From Ignavibacteriales bacterium (GTDB taxonomy: Bacteria > Bacteroidota > Ignavibacteria > Ignavibacteriales > Ignavibacteriaceae), in assembly GCA_016707115.1 (NCBI GenBank), contig JADJIH010000027.1:124001-188000 (forward strand): 64,000 nucleotides of DNA, read 5' to 3'. The translations under genes and the position numbers were made by a program. The stretch's first letter is position 1, and every line of letters begins with the position of its first letter. Positions 27,301-36,221 of this stretch are shown piece after piece. Under the pieces are notes generated by a model, which saw only the letters and a list, made by a program, of their open reading frames with translations, did no database searches and was not told the DNA's origin.

Positions 27301-28821
27301 AAAGAGATTGACCTAACGATTCAATCGGATGAGTTTGACTTAAGTACACTGAAAAACATTATGCCATATGTACAATTTCAAAAAGGTAAACTTGAAACTG
27401 ATATTTATATAACTGGAACAGTCTCTAAACCTGTAGCGGTGGGATACTTTAGCATCAACGATGCAAGATTTAAGATTACTCAAAATAATCTTGATTATGA
27501 TTTTAATACTAAAGTATGGATTGATGATGAAGATATTACTATCGAAAGTATTACTTTACAAAATGTATTTGGAACAAAACAGGGAGGAACATTAAGAGGT
27601 GAAGGATTTGTTAAACTTGATGAGTTTAAATTAGACTCTACTTTAATCAAAATAAATGGTGATCTAAAAGTTCTTGATAAGATTTCTAAATCTGCAAGCC
27701 CGCTTGTTTACGGAGATGTTGCATTGCAGACACGCGGTGACATTGAATACTCTGCTAAAGGAGGAAGATCTTATCTTAATCTCCCGATTTCTGTAACTGT
27801 GGCAGATATAGTTATTCCACTTAGTAAATCTGCATATTCCAGTTCGTCTGGCTTTATCTATAATTATGCACAGAGTCAGAAAGAAATAGATAGGTTGATT
27901 AGTGAGCTGGATAGTTTAATAGAAACAACAGTCAAAAGAGATTCAATCCAAAATAAAAGTAATAATGTATCCCAATTTGATTACACAGTTGATATTAAAC
28001 TTGATACGGAAGCAGAAGTTGTTGTTGTATTATCTAAAGAACTTGATCAGAATTTAGTAGCAATTATGGATGGTGATTTTTTTCTTGAGTCAATAAACGG
28101 CAAAAAAAGATCCGGCGGTGAACTTAAACTTCTTGAAGGTTCTAGTCTTAGTTTTATAAAAACTTTTTCAACTTCTGGAACAGTAAAATTTGATAAAATA
28201 ACTAATCCATTAATTGATATCACATCTACTTATAAAGACTATTATATTCCTCCAACCTCAAATAATGGCGGTACTGAGCAGGAGGTTGCCGTTAAGATCA
28301 AACTAAAGGGACCATTAAGTGAATTAAACCAAAATTTTATTAAGGATGAAAATAATATCGGCGTATATATGGGGAGGCAAAATATAGATGAGGATAAAAA
28401 GGATGCAACAAAAAATGCAACTGATGCAATGTATTTCTTGATTATAGGTAAGTTTCCGGGTGATGATGATAATCAGAATGATAAAAATTTAGTTGCCTCT
28501 ACAACAACAGCTTTGGCGGGATCACTTATAGGAGAAGTATTAAATCAGTATTTTGATAATTATGTAACTGGATTTCAGTTAAGACAAACAGGCACAGAAA
28601 CTAAATTTAATCTGATAGGTAAAGTTTGGAAAATTAAATATGAAATTGGCGGATCAACAGAAGTACTGCAGGATTTAAGTCGCGCAAATGTTAAAATGGA
28701 ATATCCTATAACTGAAAGACTTCAATTGCGTGTAGAAAGAAAAGAATCTGAGAATCAGACATCATCAATAAATAACCCGCTTTTCTTTGAAGGTGGTTTT
28801 AAATATAATTTTGAGTTTTAA
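24331..28821 (+). CDS. tamB: TamB/AsmA-like translocation and assembly module protein
   Basis: This 1496-residue protein has one N-terminal membrane anchor (about 23-46), a long run of beta-strand repeats alternating short hydrophobic strands with charged turns (about 60-1080), and a C-terminal DUF490/TamB domain (about 1080-1496) ending 'NPLFFEGGFKYNFEF'. TamB-family proteins span the periplasm as a hydrophobic groove that conducts phospholipids to the outer membrane and assist barrel assembly. GTG start overlaps the upstream stop by one base; no better in-frame start is needed because the anchor follows at once. The rnr ATG overlaps its stop. The BamA/TamA-type partner could be the barrel protein at 30928. 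Confidence 0.88.
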   Translation: MDEKKIQEETKKIIGKGRRALRLGVNIFVYTFVGIFMLLMIFFGVSQTSLFKDWLRDTVVEIVNGEINGKISIEQIDGTIFTSLLIKNVTLTSLQNDTVVSAGNIELRTSPLKILFKNIYVRKFELKDAKIKLVEESDGELNLLKIFPPSTEPEDTTTSEFPFTIEVADFAMTNVDFSMQRYDKVGSTENYQSLTTEDLRINNLNVSFSAFADLNKYTYRLTINNISFSPNFNFFQLQHLSGSILLTPQLAGVNKLHLITRDSDVELSAAILGVDFLEDFSMEKLETAPVRLSFTSPKLTVDDVTTYVPAMKMFDGIISADLEGSGTFSELLLKKFIINYNNTSLKAKGVLKNLLDADKMNFDINVTDSYVDPSDPNKLLRDLELPEYMEFGVFKIDTLTYLGGPLDFKTTFAIRTDKGNLNGTASIDLRSPEMIYDAKIITKNLDIGPFTSISTDLNSEIKISGVGFEPQKMKLDLSMDAVSSRFGEKYFDEINISSNAENGMITTTLSLSSDSTSTELLANLDFNNPDDPSYDIKGRMRGINLSKLLNNESLDSELNLSLEASGQGFDPDSMDLFLVTDIQNSRFLEFDIDSTRLIMDIRRNDGGKKIINLISDIADFTISGDFLITSLGTALGRESDIIATAIKNKIEPMFKKDTTESLISNTLISTDQSPIQDFSLEYLLDFKEAMNLDLGDAQLQLDGQMLGFMESSNDSLSFSLNSKIDYLKYWNDEDVYFLLNTNLICSVSNHMVDGYAGNINADIEFNSDRIYASGNIYDVKSKITLLNHDLNVSASGKYEENIVSEIDANLLFTNSEIQLNIKKLDFNYNQFNISNRNNLLLTYSAEDIYFKNVLLYAADGTLNINGTFGPTGDHNLIVSIDSLNGKKLTEDILGKFGQKNFDADINLKGLVTGNFNDPKFSITASAKDIMYGESNFGSLHSVFNYADNTLTTDVRFLDSTENADLPAMIVTGFVPLMITSSKDSIVINSTKEIDLTIQSDEFDLSTLKNIMPYVQFQKGKLETDIYITGTVSKPVAVGYFSINDARFKITQNNLDYDFNTKVWIDDEDITIESITLQNVFGTKQGGTLRGEGFVKLDEFKLDSTLIKINGDLKVLDKISKSASPLVYGDVALQTRGDIEYSAKGGRSYLNLPISVTVADIVIPLSKSAYSSSSGFIYNYAQSQKEIDRLISELDSLIETTVKRDSIQNKSNNVSQFDYTVDIKLDTEAEVVVVLSKELDQNLVAIMDGDFFLESINGKKRSGGELKLLEGSSLSFIKTFSTSGTVKFDKITNPLIDITSTYKDYYIPPTSNNGGTEQEVAVKIKLKGPLSELNQNFIKDENNIGVYMGRQNIDEDKKDATKNATDAMYFLIIGKFPGDDDNQNDKNLVASTTTALAGSLIGEVLNQYFDNYVTGFQLRQTGTETKFNLIGKVWKIKYEIGGSTEVLQDLSRANVKMEYPITERLQLRVERKESENQTSSINNPLFFEGGFKYNFEF

Positions 28822-30926
28822 TGAAAAAAGAAATAAAAGCCTTTTTTAACAGAAATCAAGGCAGAGGATATAAATCCAAAGATATTGCAGATAAACTTGG
28901 GTTTAATTCAGATCACGAATATGCTTCGCTTAAAGCTGCACTTAATAAACTGGAAGAAGAATCTTTTCTGATCAGGACAGGAAAAAGATTTCAGCTTAAC
29001 AAACTTCCGCAATCAAACAGGTTAAAAGGAAGGCTGGAAATAAACCGAAATGGTTTTGGGTTTGTAAATATTAATAATGAAAAACATGGTGATGTTTTTA
29101 TTGCTGCCAGAAATATTGGAACTGCGTTTGACGGCGACATTGTAGAAGTTGAATTATTTGCTAAACAAAAAGGGAAGAACATTGAAGGGCAAATCGTAAA
29201 TGTTGCTGAAAGAAAACGTAAAGAGTATGTAGGTGTGATAAAAAAATCTAAATCGTTCTTTTTTATTTCACCAGATGATCCGAAGCTGCATAGAGATATT
29301 TATATAAATGAATCTAAGCTTAATGGCGCTAAAAACGGAGATAAAGTTGTTGTAGGCAAATTAGCTTGGGATACATCAATGCTTAACCCAGAAGGGGAAG
29401 TTATTGAAGTACTAGGTAAATCCGGAACACACGATACAGATATTATTTCTATCGCTCGTGAGTTTGATCTAAAATATAAGTTTCCTTCTGCTGTATTAAG
29501 TGAAGGTGAAAATATTGCTAATGCAATTCCGAAAGAAGAAATTAAAAAACGTTTGGATTATCGAAGTAAAAATGTATTTACAATTGATCCGGAGGATGCA
29601 AAAGATTTTGATGATGCTCTGTCTATTGAAAAATTAGAAAACGGAAATTTGTCAGTTGGAATTCATATAGCAGATGTTTCGCACTATGTAAAAAAAGGAT
29701 CTCCACTTGATGTTGAAGCAAATGAAAGAGGAAATAGCGTTTACTTTGTAGGCAGAGTGATTCCAATGCTTCCTGAAAAATTATCAAATCAAATATGCTC
29801 ACTTGTTCCCAACGAAGATAGGTTAACTTATTCAGTTATTGTTGAAATGACAACTCGGGGAAAAATTATTGATTATTCCATCGATAAAACTATTATAAAT
29901 AGTAAAAGAAGGTTTACGTATGATGAAGCTCAAAAAGTGATTGAAGATGAGGCCGGAGATTTGGTTGAGGATATTTTACTACTGAATAAAATTGCTGAGC
30001 AGTTTAGAAAAAAAAGAATGCGGGAAGGCAGTTTTAATTTTATTTCTCCTGAAGTAAAATTTAATCTGGATGAAAATGGTGTTCCTATTTCAATAATGAT
30101 TAAACAAACGAAACAAAGTAATATGCTCATTGAGGAATTTATGCTGTTAGCCAATAAACTGGTTGCACAGCAAATTGCAATTCCTAAATCAGGCCCAGTA
30201 AAACCATTCGTTTATCGTATTCATGATCTGCCAGATCAGGAAAAGATAGTAGAATTTTCTCGTTTTGTAAAAACCCTTGGGTATTCTTTTGATCCAAATT
30301 CTTCATCAAAATCTATTGGATTTCAAAATCTTCTAAATCAGGTAAAAGGTAAAGAGGAAGAAGCATTAATAAATGAACTTGCAATTCGTTCAATGGCTAA
30401 AGCCATTTATTCGCCGGATAATATAGGACATTATGGATTGGGCTTTAAATATTATTCTCACTTTACTTCTCCTATAAGACGGTACAGCGACTTAATTGTG
30501 CATCGATTATTATTTAATTATAAAAACCTAAAAAGCGGTGAAATTTATTCACTTGTACAATTAGAGGAAATTTGCGACAATATATCTGCAACAGAAAGAA
30601 ACGCTGTAGAAGCTGAGAGATTTAGCGTAAAGCAAAAGCAAATTGAATACCTTCGAAATCATCTCGGAAATGAATTTTCGGCAATAATTTCTGGTATTAC
30701 AAATTTTGGAATTTTTGTTAAAATTACGGATATACTTGCAGAAGGTCTTGTAAGATTAAGAGATCTGGATGATGATTATTACATCCACGATGAAAAAAAA
30801 TATGCAATTGTCGGCAAGCGAACTAAAAAACAATATCGGCTAGGTGATAAAATTCATGTTAAACTTATCCGAGTTGACGAAGAAAGATCTGAATTAGATT
30901 TTATTATTCTTGATTCTGAGGAATAA
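28821..30926 (+). CDS. rnr: Ribonuclease R
   Basis: This 701-residue exoribonuclease has an N-terminal winged-helix segment (about 1-65), cold-shock domains (about 70-220), the RNB catalytic domain with the metal-binding 'DPEDAKDFDDA' motif (about 254-264), and a C-terminal S1 domain (about 615-695, 'GNEFSAIISGITNFGIFVKI'). It degrades structured RNA 3' to 5'. The overlap with tamB and the close downstream gene place it inside an envelope operon. Confidence 0.96.
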   Translation: MKKEIKAFFNRNQGRGYKSKDIADKLGFNSDHEYASLKAALNKLEEESFLIRTGKRFQLNKLPQSNRLKGRLEINRNGFGFVNINNEKHGDVFIAARNIGTAFDGDIVEVELFAKQKGKNIEGQIVNVAERKRKEYVGVIKKSKSFFFISPDDPKLHRDIYINESKLNGAKNGDKVVVGKLAWDTSMLNPEGEVIEVLGKSGTHDTDIISIAREFDLKYKFPSAVLSEGENIANAIPKEEIKKRLDYRSKNVFTIDPEDAKDFDDALSIEKLENGNLSVGIHIADVSHYVKKGSPLDVEANERGNSVYFVGRVIPMLPEKLSNQICSLVPNEDRLTYSVIVEMTTRGKIIDYSIDKTIINSKRRFTYDEAQKVIEDEAGDLVEDILLLNKIAEQFRKKRMREGSFNFISPEVKFNLDENGVPISIMIKQTKQSNMLIEEFMLLANKLVAQQIAIPKSGPVKPFVYRIHDLPDQEKIVEFSRFVKTLGYSFDPNSSSKSIGFQNLLNQVKGKEEEALINELAIRSMAKAIYSPDNIGHYGLGFKYYSHFTSPIRRYSDLIVHRLLFNYKNLKSGEIYSLVQLEEICDNISATERNAVEAERFSVKQKQIEYLRNHLGNEFSAIISGITNFGIFVKITDILAEGLVRLRDLDDDYYIHDEKKYAIVGKRTKKQYRLGDKIHVKLIRVDEERSELDFIILDSEE

Positions 30927-30927
30927 A

Positions 30928-33900
30928 ATGAAGGTACTAAAACTTTTTTTATTTTTTATGGTTTTACTTTCCACTGCTGTTTTTGGGCAGTTTGGAAAAA
31001 ATAAAATACATATAAAAGATTATGATTGGTATTATATCCAAACAAAACATTTTGATATATACTTTTCACAGGATGGAGAAACGCTAACAGAGTTTACTGC
31101 GAAATCGGCAGAGGATGCTGTAGCTTCAATTCAAAATACACTTAACTATAGGCTAAATAATAGGGTAACAATAATTATCTATAATTCTCAAAATGCATTT
31201 CAAGAAACAAATGTAATAGATCAATATTTAAGTGAAGGGATACAGGGTTTTACTGAGTTATTTAAAAACAGAGTAGTAATACAATTTACCGGGTCTTATA
31301 AACAATTTCGCCATCTTATTCACCATGAACTTGTACACGCAGTAATGAATGATATGTTTTATGGAGGATCAATACAAAATATAATTGCAAATAATATTTC
31401 ATTACAATTTCCACTGTGGTTTAGTGAAGGATTAGCCGAGTACGAAGCACTTGGTTGGGATGTTGACACAGATATGTTTATTCGTGATGCATCAATAAGT
31501 GAATATCTTCCTGAGATAAATCAGCTCGGTGGATATTTTGCTTATCGCGGAGGACAATCTGTTTTTTATTATATCGCAAATAAATATGGTAAAGAAAAAA
31601 TTGGTGAGCTTGTTAATAAAATAAAAGGTATTGGCAGCGTTGAAGAAGGTATAAAAGCCACACTTGGTATAGATACTAAAGAGCTTGGCGAAAGATGGAG
31701 AAAAGATATCAAAAAAACTTTTTGGCCTGATGTAGCCGTAAGAGATGATCCTGAAGATTTTGCAAAACGATTGACTGATCCTGAAAAGGATAAAGGATTT
31801 TATAATACTTCTCCAACTCTTTCACCACAAGGAGATAAAATAGCATTTATATCAAATCGCGATTATTACTGGGGTCTTTATTTAATGGATGCATTAACAG
31901 GAAAGACCATTGAGAGAATTGTTGAAGGAAATCAAATTCCTGATTTTGAAGAATTAAATATTTTAACTCCGGGACTAACTTGGTCTCCTGATGGAACCAA
32001 AATAGCTCTTTCAGCAAAACGCAGTGGTTTTGATGCAATCTATATCTTTGATGTAGAATCTGGGGATCGTGAAATTCTAAATATTAAATTTGATGCTGTG
32101 CAAAGTGTAAACTGGTCTAGTGATGGCAAGTATCTTGCCTTTATCGGTCAAGATGCGAGACAGTCGGATTTATATACTTACAATTTTGAAACTCAAGAAA
32201 TAATAAATTTAACAAAAGATATCTTTAGTGATTTCGATCCTTCATGGTCTTATGATGATAAAGCGATTTATTTTTCATCAGACAGAGTCGATAAATTAGA
32301 TGGAAAGCAATTGCCTGATGATTTTAGGATATCACAACATAATTATACACAAAAGGATATATACAAATATGTTCTTGCCGACGCTAAAATTGTTAGAATT
32401 ACAAATCTTCCATTAAGCGATGAAACTTCACCTAGAGAAGAAGCAAATGGTGAAAATCTAATTCTTATTTCTGATCTTAACGGAATAAATAATATATATA
32501 CTAAATCAATTAAGTCAGATGATTTAATAATCAGTACACCACTAAAACCTATTACAAATTCTATAAGTGGTCTTTATCAATTGTCTTTATCAAAGGATAC
32601 CAAGAAATTAGTTTTCTCAACACTTTATGAATCAGTGTTTAATCTTTTTATGCTAGATAATCCTTTCGAACCAAAAACAGAACTCGATACTCTAACACCA
32701 ACTTTGTATTTCACAAAACTTGAAGAGTTGAGAAATAAAAAATCTGAAAATAAAGAAGTTGTAGAAGAAAATAATGTAAAAAATGTTTTACCCACTGAAG
32801 ATGATGAAATTAAAATATTCACAGGAGATGTTGTTGAAGTTGACTCATCATCTCAGAATGTAGGTAAAGACTTTTCCAATTTTGTATTCGGCAAAGAAGA
32901 TTCATCAAAAGAAAAAGTTTATGACAACGACTCACTTTTTATTCCTAAAGATAATTTAGATACAGATGGTAATTACAGAGTAAATAAATATAAAATTACA
33001 TTTGGTCCGGATTTAATATACGCCAATGCTGGTTATAGTACTTTTTATGGATTAATTGGTTCAACAGTTCTTTCTTTTAGTGACGTACTCGGAGAACATA
33101 GAATAGTCGGTGTTACTGGATTACAGATTGATTTAAAGAATAGTGATTACGGGCTTGCCTATTATTATTTAGGCGGAAAAATTGATTATGGTGTGCAAGG
33201 ATTTCATACGGCTCGTTTTGTGAATTTGGTAAGAGGGAATTACATAAATCTCTATCGATACAGAAGTTATGGACTTAGTCTTTCTGCTAGTGTACCATTA
33301 AATCGTTTTTACAGGTTTGATGGAGGACTGACATGGTTAAATGTAAAAGGAGAAAATCTGGATAATCTTTCTATCCCTTCAGATGAAGCTTCTTATGTTG
33401 TTCCCTCAATAGCATTTGTTCATGATAATGTTATGTGGGGTTACACTTCTCCAATTCAAGGTACAAGGTATAGAATCGAAGCATATGGTAATCCTGGTAT
33501 AAGTGACAGTAAACTAAGTTTTTATTCGTTAACCTTTGATTACAGAACTTATTTAAGATTCTGGACAGATTATTCATTTGTTATAAGGTTTTCAGGTGGT
33601 TATTCAGGTGGTCCAAATTCACAAAGATTTTTCCTTGGCGGTATAGAGAATTGGATAAATAGATCTTTTGCAACATCTGAGATACCAATAGAATCAACAA
33701 GTGACTATGCTTTTTTAACTGCAGTTCTTCCATTGCGCGGTTATAACTATTCTGAGCAAATCGGTTCAAAATATTTTTTAATGAATTACGAACTAAGATT
33801 TCCTTTAATTCGATATTTGGTTCCAGGACCCCTACCAGTTTTATTTAGTAACATACTTGGTGTAGCTTATATTGATGCGGGAACAGCTTGGAATAATACA

Positions 33901-34089
33901 AGTGCAATCCAGTTATTTAGAAGAAATGAATTTGGAAATGTTGAAACTAACGATCTGCTTATGGGTACAGGTGTTGGTACTAGAGTTTATTTCATTGGTT
34001 TTCTAACAAGATTTGATATAGCATGGGCATACAATGCAAACAGATTTGCTAAACCTATTTTTTATTTCTCCATCGGGGCAGATTTTTAA
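30928..34089 (+). CDS. Metallopeptidase-like / PD40 propeller / outer membrane barrel fusion
   Basis: The ATG at 30928 (1053 residues) is preferred over an upstream start at 30910 inside rnr, because a signal peptide (about 1-21, ending F-G-Q) then begins at once. Domain order: a gluzincin-like segment with HELVH (His133-Glu134-x-x-His137) and a downstream 'EGLAEYE' carrying the expected third ligand Glu171; a TolB-like PD40 propeller (about 285-620) with repeated 'SPDGTKIALSA'-type blades; a charged linker; and a C-terminal 16-strand-like barrel (about 690-1053, with 'LRGYNYSEQIGSKY') resembling Omp85/surface antigen proteins. It should be anchored in the outer membrane with periplasmic or surface propeller and protease. 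Substrate unknown. Confidence 0.82.
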   Translation: MKVLKLFLFFMVLLSTAVFGQFGKNKIHIKDYDWYYIQTKHFDIYFSQDGETLTEFTAKSAEDAVASIQNTLNYRLNNRVTIIIYNSQNAFQETNVIDQYLSEGIQGFTELFKNRVVIQFTGSYKQFRHLIHHELVHAVMNDMFYGGSIQNIIANNISLQFPLWFSEGLAEYEALGWDVDTDMFIRDASISEYLPEINQLGGYFAYRGGQSVFYYIANKYGKEKIGELVNKIKGIGSVEEGIKATLGIDTKELGERWRKDIKKTFWPDVAVRDDPEDFAKRLTDPEKDKGFYNTSPTLSPQGDKIAFISNRDYYWGLYLMDALTGKTIERIVEGNQIPDFEELNILTPGLTWSPDGTKIALSAKRSGFDAIYIFDVESGDREILNIKFDAVQSVNWSSDGKYLAFIGQDARQSDLYTYNFETQEIINLTKDIFSDFDPSWSYDDKAIYFSSDRVDKLDGKQLPDDFRISQHNYTQKDIYKYVLADAKIVRITNLPLSDETSPREEANGENLILISDLNGINNIYTKSIKSDDLIISTPLKPITNSISGLYQLSLSKDTKKLVFSTLYESVFNLFMLDNPFEPKTELDTLTPTLYFTKLEELRNKKSENKEVVEENNVKNVLPTEDDEIKIFTGDVVEVDSSSQNVGKDFSNFVFGKEDSSKEKVYDNDSLFIPKDNLDTDGNYRVNKYKITFGPDLIYANAGYSTFYGLIGSTVLSFSDVLGEHRIVGVTGLQIDLKNSDYGLAYYYLGGKIDYGVQGFHTARFVNLVRGNYINLYRYRSYGLSLSASVPLNRFYRFDGGLTWLNVKGENLDNLSIPSDEASYVVPSIAFVHDNVMWGYTSPIQGTRYRIEAYGNPGISDSKLSFYSLTFDYRTYLRFWTDYSFVIRFSGGYSGGPNSQRFFLGGIENWINRSFATSEIPIESTSDYAFLTAVLPLRGYNYSEQIGSKYFLMNYELRFPLIRYLVPGPLPVLFSNILGVAYIDAGTAWNNTSAIQLFRRNEFGNVETNDLLMGTGVGTRVYFIGFLTRFDIAWAYNANRFAKPIFYFSIGADF

Positions 34090-34098
34090 TTTTGAAAA

Positions 34099-34138
34099 TA
34101 CTACTGATGAAATTTATTTATCAGTAGTACTTTTTTTC
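34099..34138. terminator. Bidirectional terminator between convergent genes
   Basis: The stem TACTACTGAT (34099-34108) pairs perfectly with ATCAGTAGTA (34120-34129) and is followed by T7 on the plus strand. It overlaps the last codons of the minus-strand FmdB-like gene and can serve both genes. Confidence 0.8.
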
Positions 34139-34395
34139 TCTGTTTTAATTTCCTTGGATATTTTTTCTGTAGTCTTAGTTTTTTCTGATCCTTTTGCATC
34201 AGAAGATTTGGCTGAATTTTTATAGTCGGTATGATAAAAGCCGGTACCTTTAAATATAGCACCTGCACCAGAACCAATTAATCTTTTTAATTCTCCATTA
34301 CAATCCGGACAATTCTCTAGTGGTTCATCCTTCATTGACTGAAAAAATTCAAATCTCTTATCACACTTTAAACATTTATAATCATAAGTAGGCAA
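34114..34395 (-). CDS. FmdB-family zinc-ribbon protein
   Basis: This 93-residue protein has the FmdB/CxxC regulatory family layout: 'YDYKCLKCDKRFE' (first Cys pair at about 8 and 11), 'CPDC' (about 30-33), then a 'GTGFYHTDY' segment and a charged Lys/Ser/Thr tail. The two pairs should bind one zinc. The family name comes from a formamidase regulator but its members are mostly uncharacterised. The start is TTG with 'aggag' about seven bases upstream. Its 3' end lies in a terminator hairpin shared with the convergent gene. Confidence 0.88.
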   Translation of the reverse strand: MPTYDYKCLKCDKRFEFFQSMKDEPLENCPDCNGELKRLIGSGAGAIFKGTGFYHTDYKNSAKSSDAKGSEKTKTTEKISKEIKTEKKSTTDK

Positions 34396-34500
34396 AATAA
34401 TCTCCTAATTTTTAGTGCCAAACATAATGAATAATTATAGAATGTTCTATAAATTTGGTTTGATTAAAAATTCAATACTTAATTAGAAGAAATCAACAAA

Positions 34501-35163
34501 TTGAAAAAGCTCATACTATCTTCACTGCTATCAGTACTGTTTATAACAGGCTGTTTAAACTACGTTCAGAATACAACAATTTATCCTGATGGTTCAGGAA
34601 ATATGCAAATTAATTATTGGATGAAATTTTCAGATACAAGTAGTGTGGCAACAATATTAAATCTTGAAATATTTAATCCTGATTCAATTCGAGAAGAATT
34701 TTCTTCGGAATTTGTAAATATTATTGATGTAACAACTTATTCAGATACAATTGATTCTACAGTTCATGCCAATATAGAATTGAGCTTTAATTATGTTGAC
34801 TCCTTAAATTCTGCTAATGCCTTTGCTCAGTCTAGATTTCTTCTCGAAGATGGTGCATCCGGTCAAAAAATATTCTCACAATTTATACCACCGGTCACCA
34901 CAGGCTTCGGAATAGATGGGAGCGCATATCGTGTAACCTATAACTATGAAATCCGTGGCGACATTATCACCCACAACGCAACTAATAAGAGTGGTAATAA
35001 TTTAACCTGGTCATACTCTCTGTCTGAAATAGGTCGAGGTAAAACTATTTCAGTTACATTTAAGCCTTTTAAACTAAAAGAAACACCTTATTGGATATAT
35101 ATTCTTGCCGGTTTAGTCTTAATAATTGTTATTTTCTTTCTAATACGTAAGAAGAAAGATTAA
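34501..35163 (+). CDS. Putative lipoprotein with C-terminal transmembrane helix
   Basis: This 220-residue protein starts with TTG and has a lipoprotein signal with Cys18 in 'FITGC'. The body (about 25-185) is beta-rich, including 'PDGSGNMQINYWMKF'. The end carries a hydrophobic helix 'IYILAGLVLIIVIFFLI' (about 199-215) and a basic KKKD tail, so the protein would be tethered to the inner membrane at both ends. No family is recognised with confidence. The gene stands alone between fmdB-like and prs. Confidence 0.72.
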   Translation: MKKLILSSLLSVLFITGCLNYVQNTTIYPDGSGNMQINYWMKFSDTSSVATILNLEIFNPDSIREEFSSEFVNIIDVTTYSDTIDSTVHANIELSFNYVDSLNSANAFAQSRFLLEDGASGQKIFSQFIPPVTTGFGIDGSAYRVTYNYEIRGDIITHNATNKSGNNLTWSYSLSEIGRGKTISVTFKPFKLKETPYWIYILAGLVLIIVIFFLIRKKKD

Positions 35164-35196
35164 ATTATCTTATAGTTCTGTAACTGGTTAATTTTA

Positions 35197-35227
35197 TTGA
35201 CATAACTTACCTCTTTGGTTATATTTA
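35197..35227 (+). promoter_or_regulatory. Candidate promoter of prs
   Basis: TTGACA at 35197-35202 and TATATTTA at 35220-35227 have the same 20-base TTG-to-TA spacing as the lexA and uppS promoters. The prs ATG lies 33 bases downstream. Confidence 0.6.
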
Positions 35228-35259
35228 GCACCTATTTTTAATTTTATAGAGCAGTATCG

Positions 35260-36204
35260 ATGTTATCAAGTGGTTACATGATTTTTGCAGGAACCTCAAA
35301 CCTTCCGTTGGCAGAAAAAATTGCTGAATCCATTGGTATACCATTAGGAATGCTTGAATTAAAAAGATTCAGTGATGGTGAAATTTGGGTAAAGTTTGGT
35401 GAGAATATTAGAGGAAGAGAAGTTTTTTTAATTCAATCAACTAATCCTCCTGCTGAAAATTTACTTGAACTTTTAATTATGATCGATGCAGCCAGAAGAG
35501 CCTCTGCTAAAAGGATAACAGCAATTATACCATATTTTGGTTATGCTAGACAAGACAGAAAAGATCAGCCTCGTGTTTCAATAACTGCAAAGTTAATGGC
35601 TAATCTTATCACTGAGGCCGGTGCAGATAGAGTAATGACAATGGATTTACATGCTTCACAGATTCAAGGTTTTTTTGATCTTCCGGTTGATCATCTTTAT
35701 GGATCATCAATATTTTTGAATCACTTAAGCAATTTATCAGAAAATCTTTCAGTTGTTTCTCCGGATGTTGGTGGAATTAAAATTGCCAGAGCTTATGCTA
35801 AGATGCTTCACTCAGGTTTAATTGTTATAGACAAGAGAAGACCAAAACAAAATCTTGCTGAAGTTATGAATATAATCGGTGAAGTTGAAGGTAAAGATAT
35901 TCTCCTGGTTGATGATTTAATAGATACAGCTGGAACTTTTGTTGGTGCAGCTAAAGCACTTAAAAATAAGGGTGCAAAAAAAATATATGGCGCAGTAACT
36001 CATCCCCTTCTATCGGGTCCTGCATTTGAAAGATTGAACGAGGGGTATATTGATAAACTATTTGTTACAGATACAATAAATTTTGATGCAAATGCTAGCG
36101 ATAGAATTGTAAAAATTTCAGCAGCTCCTCTGTTTGGAGAAGCGATTAAGAGAACATTTAAAAACGAATCAATTAGTTCATTATTTAATATAGATAAAGG
36201 TTAA
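35260..36204 (+). CDS. prs: Ribose-phosphate pyrophosphokinase
   Basis: This 314-residue enzyme makes PRPP from ribose 5-phosphate and ATP for nucleotide, histidine and tryptophan synthesis. Visible motifs: 'FSDGEIWVKF' (about 34-43), 'YFGYARQDRK' flexible-loop region (about 94-103), 'DLHASQIQGFF' (about 128-138), and the PRPP-binding loop 'LLVDDLIDTAGT' (about 213-224). Length is standard for class I enzymes. It starts a run with rplY and pth, the common prs-rplY-pth order. Confidence 0.97.
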   Translation: MLSSGYMIFAGTSNLPLAEKIAESIGIPLGMLELKRFSDGEIWVKFGENIRGREVFLIQSTNPPAENLLELLIMIDAARRASAKRITAIIPYFGYARQDRKDQPRVSITAKLMANLITEAGADRVMTMDLHASQIQGFFDLPVDHLYGSSIFLNHLSNLSENLSVVSPDVGGIKIARAYAKMLHSGLIVIDKRRPKQNLAEVMNIIGEVEGKDILLVDDLIDTAGTFVGAAKALKNKGAKKIYGAVTHPLLSGPAFERLNEGYIDKLFVTDTINFDANASDRIVKISAAPLFGEAIKRTFKNESISSLFNIDKG

Positions 36205-36221
36205 AAAGACCCGGAGTTAAA

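Noticed and set aside
30910..30927. Upstream start for the peptidase-propeller-barrel gene
   Set aside because: It lies inside rnr and delays the signal peptide; ATG 30928 is better.
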